This document shows, piece by piece, positions 63,201 through 64,000 of a stretch of 64,000 bases of DNA. The stretch's first letter is position 1. Every line of letters begins with the position of its first letter. The notes below the pieces were generated by a model. That model was given only the letters and a program-made list of their open reading frames with translations. It had not been told where the DNA came from and searched no databases. The DNA lies in the NCBI GenBank assembly GCA_037577475.1, contig CM075183.1:11566471-11630470 (forward strand). The letters are read 5' to 3'. The translations under genes were made by a program, and so were the position numbers. Source of the DNA: Chaunax sp. Z400 (lineage: Eukaryota; Chordata; Actinopteri; Lophiiformes; Chaunacidae).

Positions 63201-63721
63201 TTTAAAGGAGATGTCTTTGTTCTGTGTGTTTGTGTTTTGCAGGCTTCAGGTTCCCACATCACACCTGTGTGCGTTGAATCTTAAAGGATGTGAAAACAGA
63301 CCTGTGGTGGATGATCAATAGCACTGGGCGAGAAATCCTACTCCGGACGCTCCAGGTTCTGGTCAGCTCGGCTTTAAATTCCTCTGGGGGGGAATCGGCC
63401 AATGTTGTGCCACATCAGAGATTTAATGCTGTGAACCATCGACTATTGTGTCCATGATCTAAAACGAATCTGTCACTATGTAATGGATGAATGCTTTACA
63501 ACCAATGAGGCTCCACATGTTTGGCTGTAACCTGAAGCAGAGACGCCACTGTAAACTTTGCCCTCATTGATTTTTGACGCTTCCTTTGAGACTGTTGACA
63601 TTGTGGCAAGAAAGTTTTCTCCTAGAGAAGAAAAACACTGAGACCGTCCTCCTCACGAAGACTGTCTCTCCTCCTGTTCTTCACATAAGCACTTTTTCTG
63701 TCAGGGTTCTCATTAGTTTGC

Positions 63722-63805
63722 TGTGTGTGTGTGCGCGTGTGTGTGTGCGCGTGTGTGTGTGTGTGTGCGTGTGTGTGTGCGCGTGTGCGCGTGTGTGTGT
63801 GTGTG
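63722..63805. repeat. Compound (GT)n/(GC)n purine-pyrimidine tract
   Basis: About 84 bases alternate strictly between purine and pyrimidine, with GT runs punctuated by GCGC steps. Such tracts can adopt Z-DNA. Confidence 0.9.
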
Positions 63806-63975
63806 CAGACGGCCTCTGCAGAAGGTGCCTGATGACGTCACAGTCTATTGTAATTCTGGCAGTCATGTCTGTTTTTGGACACAATTACTTTTATTGATCA
63901 GCATCTCTGCCTCCTCTTCTCTCCTTCACTATCCTCCTTTCAACTTTGCAGATGCTGCTGTTGGCATCAGATGCA

Positions 63976-64000
63976 GTGTGTGTGTGTGTGTGTGTGTGTG
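63976..64000. repeat. (TG)n microsatellite cut by the window end
   Basis: A TG run continues to the last base of the window, so its full length is unknown. Confidence 0.9.

Larger units (their letters stand above)
60223..64000. other. Non-coding right flank
   Basis: No coding exon was recognised. A possible + strand untranslated exon ends at AGAACCAG|GTGAGTAG near 62699, and an acceptor-like TTTTGCAG occurs at about 63234-63241, but no protein supports them. The AT-rich stretch 62800-63130 and two TG-rich microsatellites complete the region. Confidence 0.55.

Noticed and set aside
62480..63300. Possible untranslated exon pair (donor near 62700, acceptor near 63241)
   Set aside because: Signals are reasonable, but no coding sequence or promoter supports a gene, so it was not called as a feature.

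Overview
The window looks like nuclear DNA of a ray-finned (teleost) fish. The signs are split genes with GT-AG introns, long (AC)n/(GT)n microsatellites, tRNA-derived SINE heads, LINE and Tc1-type remnants, short inverted-repeat DNA transposons of types common in teleost genomes, and low overall coding density. I see no bacterial, phage, CRISPR or organelle features and no intact retrovirus.

Two protein-coding genes can be assembled exon by exon, both on the + strand. The first is tmem256 (27042-30286, four coding exons, 114 aa), a small DUF423-type membrane protein. The second is a Mab-21/cGAS-fold protein (41957-56855, five coding exons, 515 aa). Its sequence is closest to MB21D2, but its neighbour tmem256 argues that it is the teleost tmem102 orthologue (human TMEM256 and TMEM102 lie close together on 17p13.1). 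It has a CpG-rich upstream region at about 40.2-41.5 kb, one 11.3-kb coding intron and a probable 3.3-kb 3' UTR.

Layout: 1-10.3 kb, non-coding DNA with microsatellites. 10.3-11.2 kb, an orphan CpG-rich promoter-like block with an RFX X-box, two CREs and an E-box palindrome, but no coding exon that I can attach. 11.2-26.9 kb, non-coding with a few repeats. 27.0-30.7 kb, tmem256. 30.9-37.5 kb, a patch of decayed transposable elements (LINE, Tc1/mariner and other teleost repeats). 40.2-60.2 kb, the tmem102/mb21d2-like gene. 60.2-64 kb, non-coding, ending inside a (TG)n run.

The two genes are not known to work together; they share only their location. NLGN2 lies between the human counterparts, but I found no neuroligin coding exon here. 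The orphan promoter could be the 5' end of a long gene such as nlgn2, which is inference only. I found no convincing new biological system. The items most worth a second look are the orphan promoter, the MB21D2-like character and extra introns of the tmem102 gene, the TCTCGCGAGA element upstream of its first coding exon, and several well-formed inverted-repeat elements.
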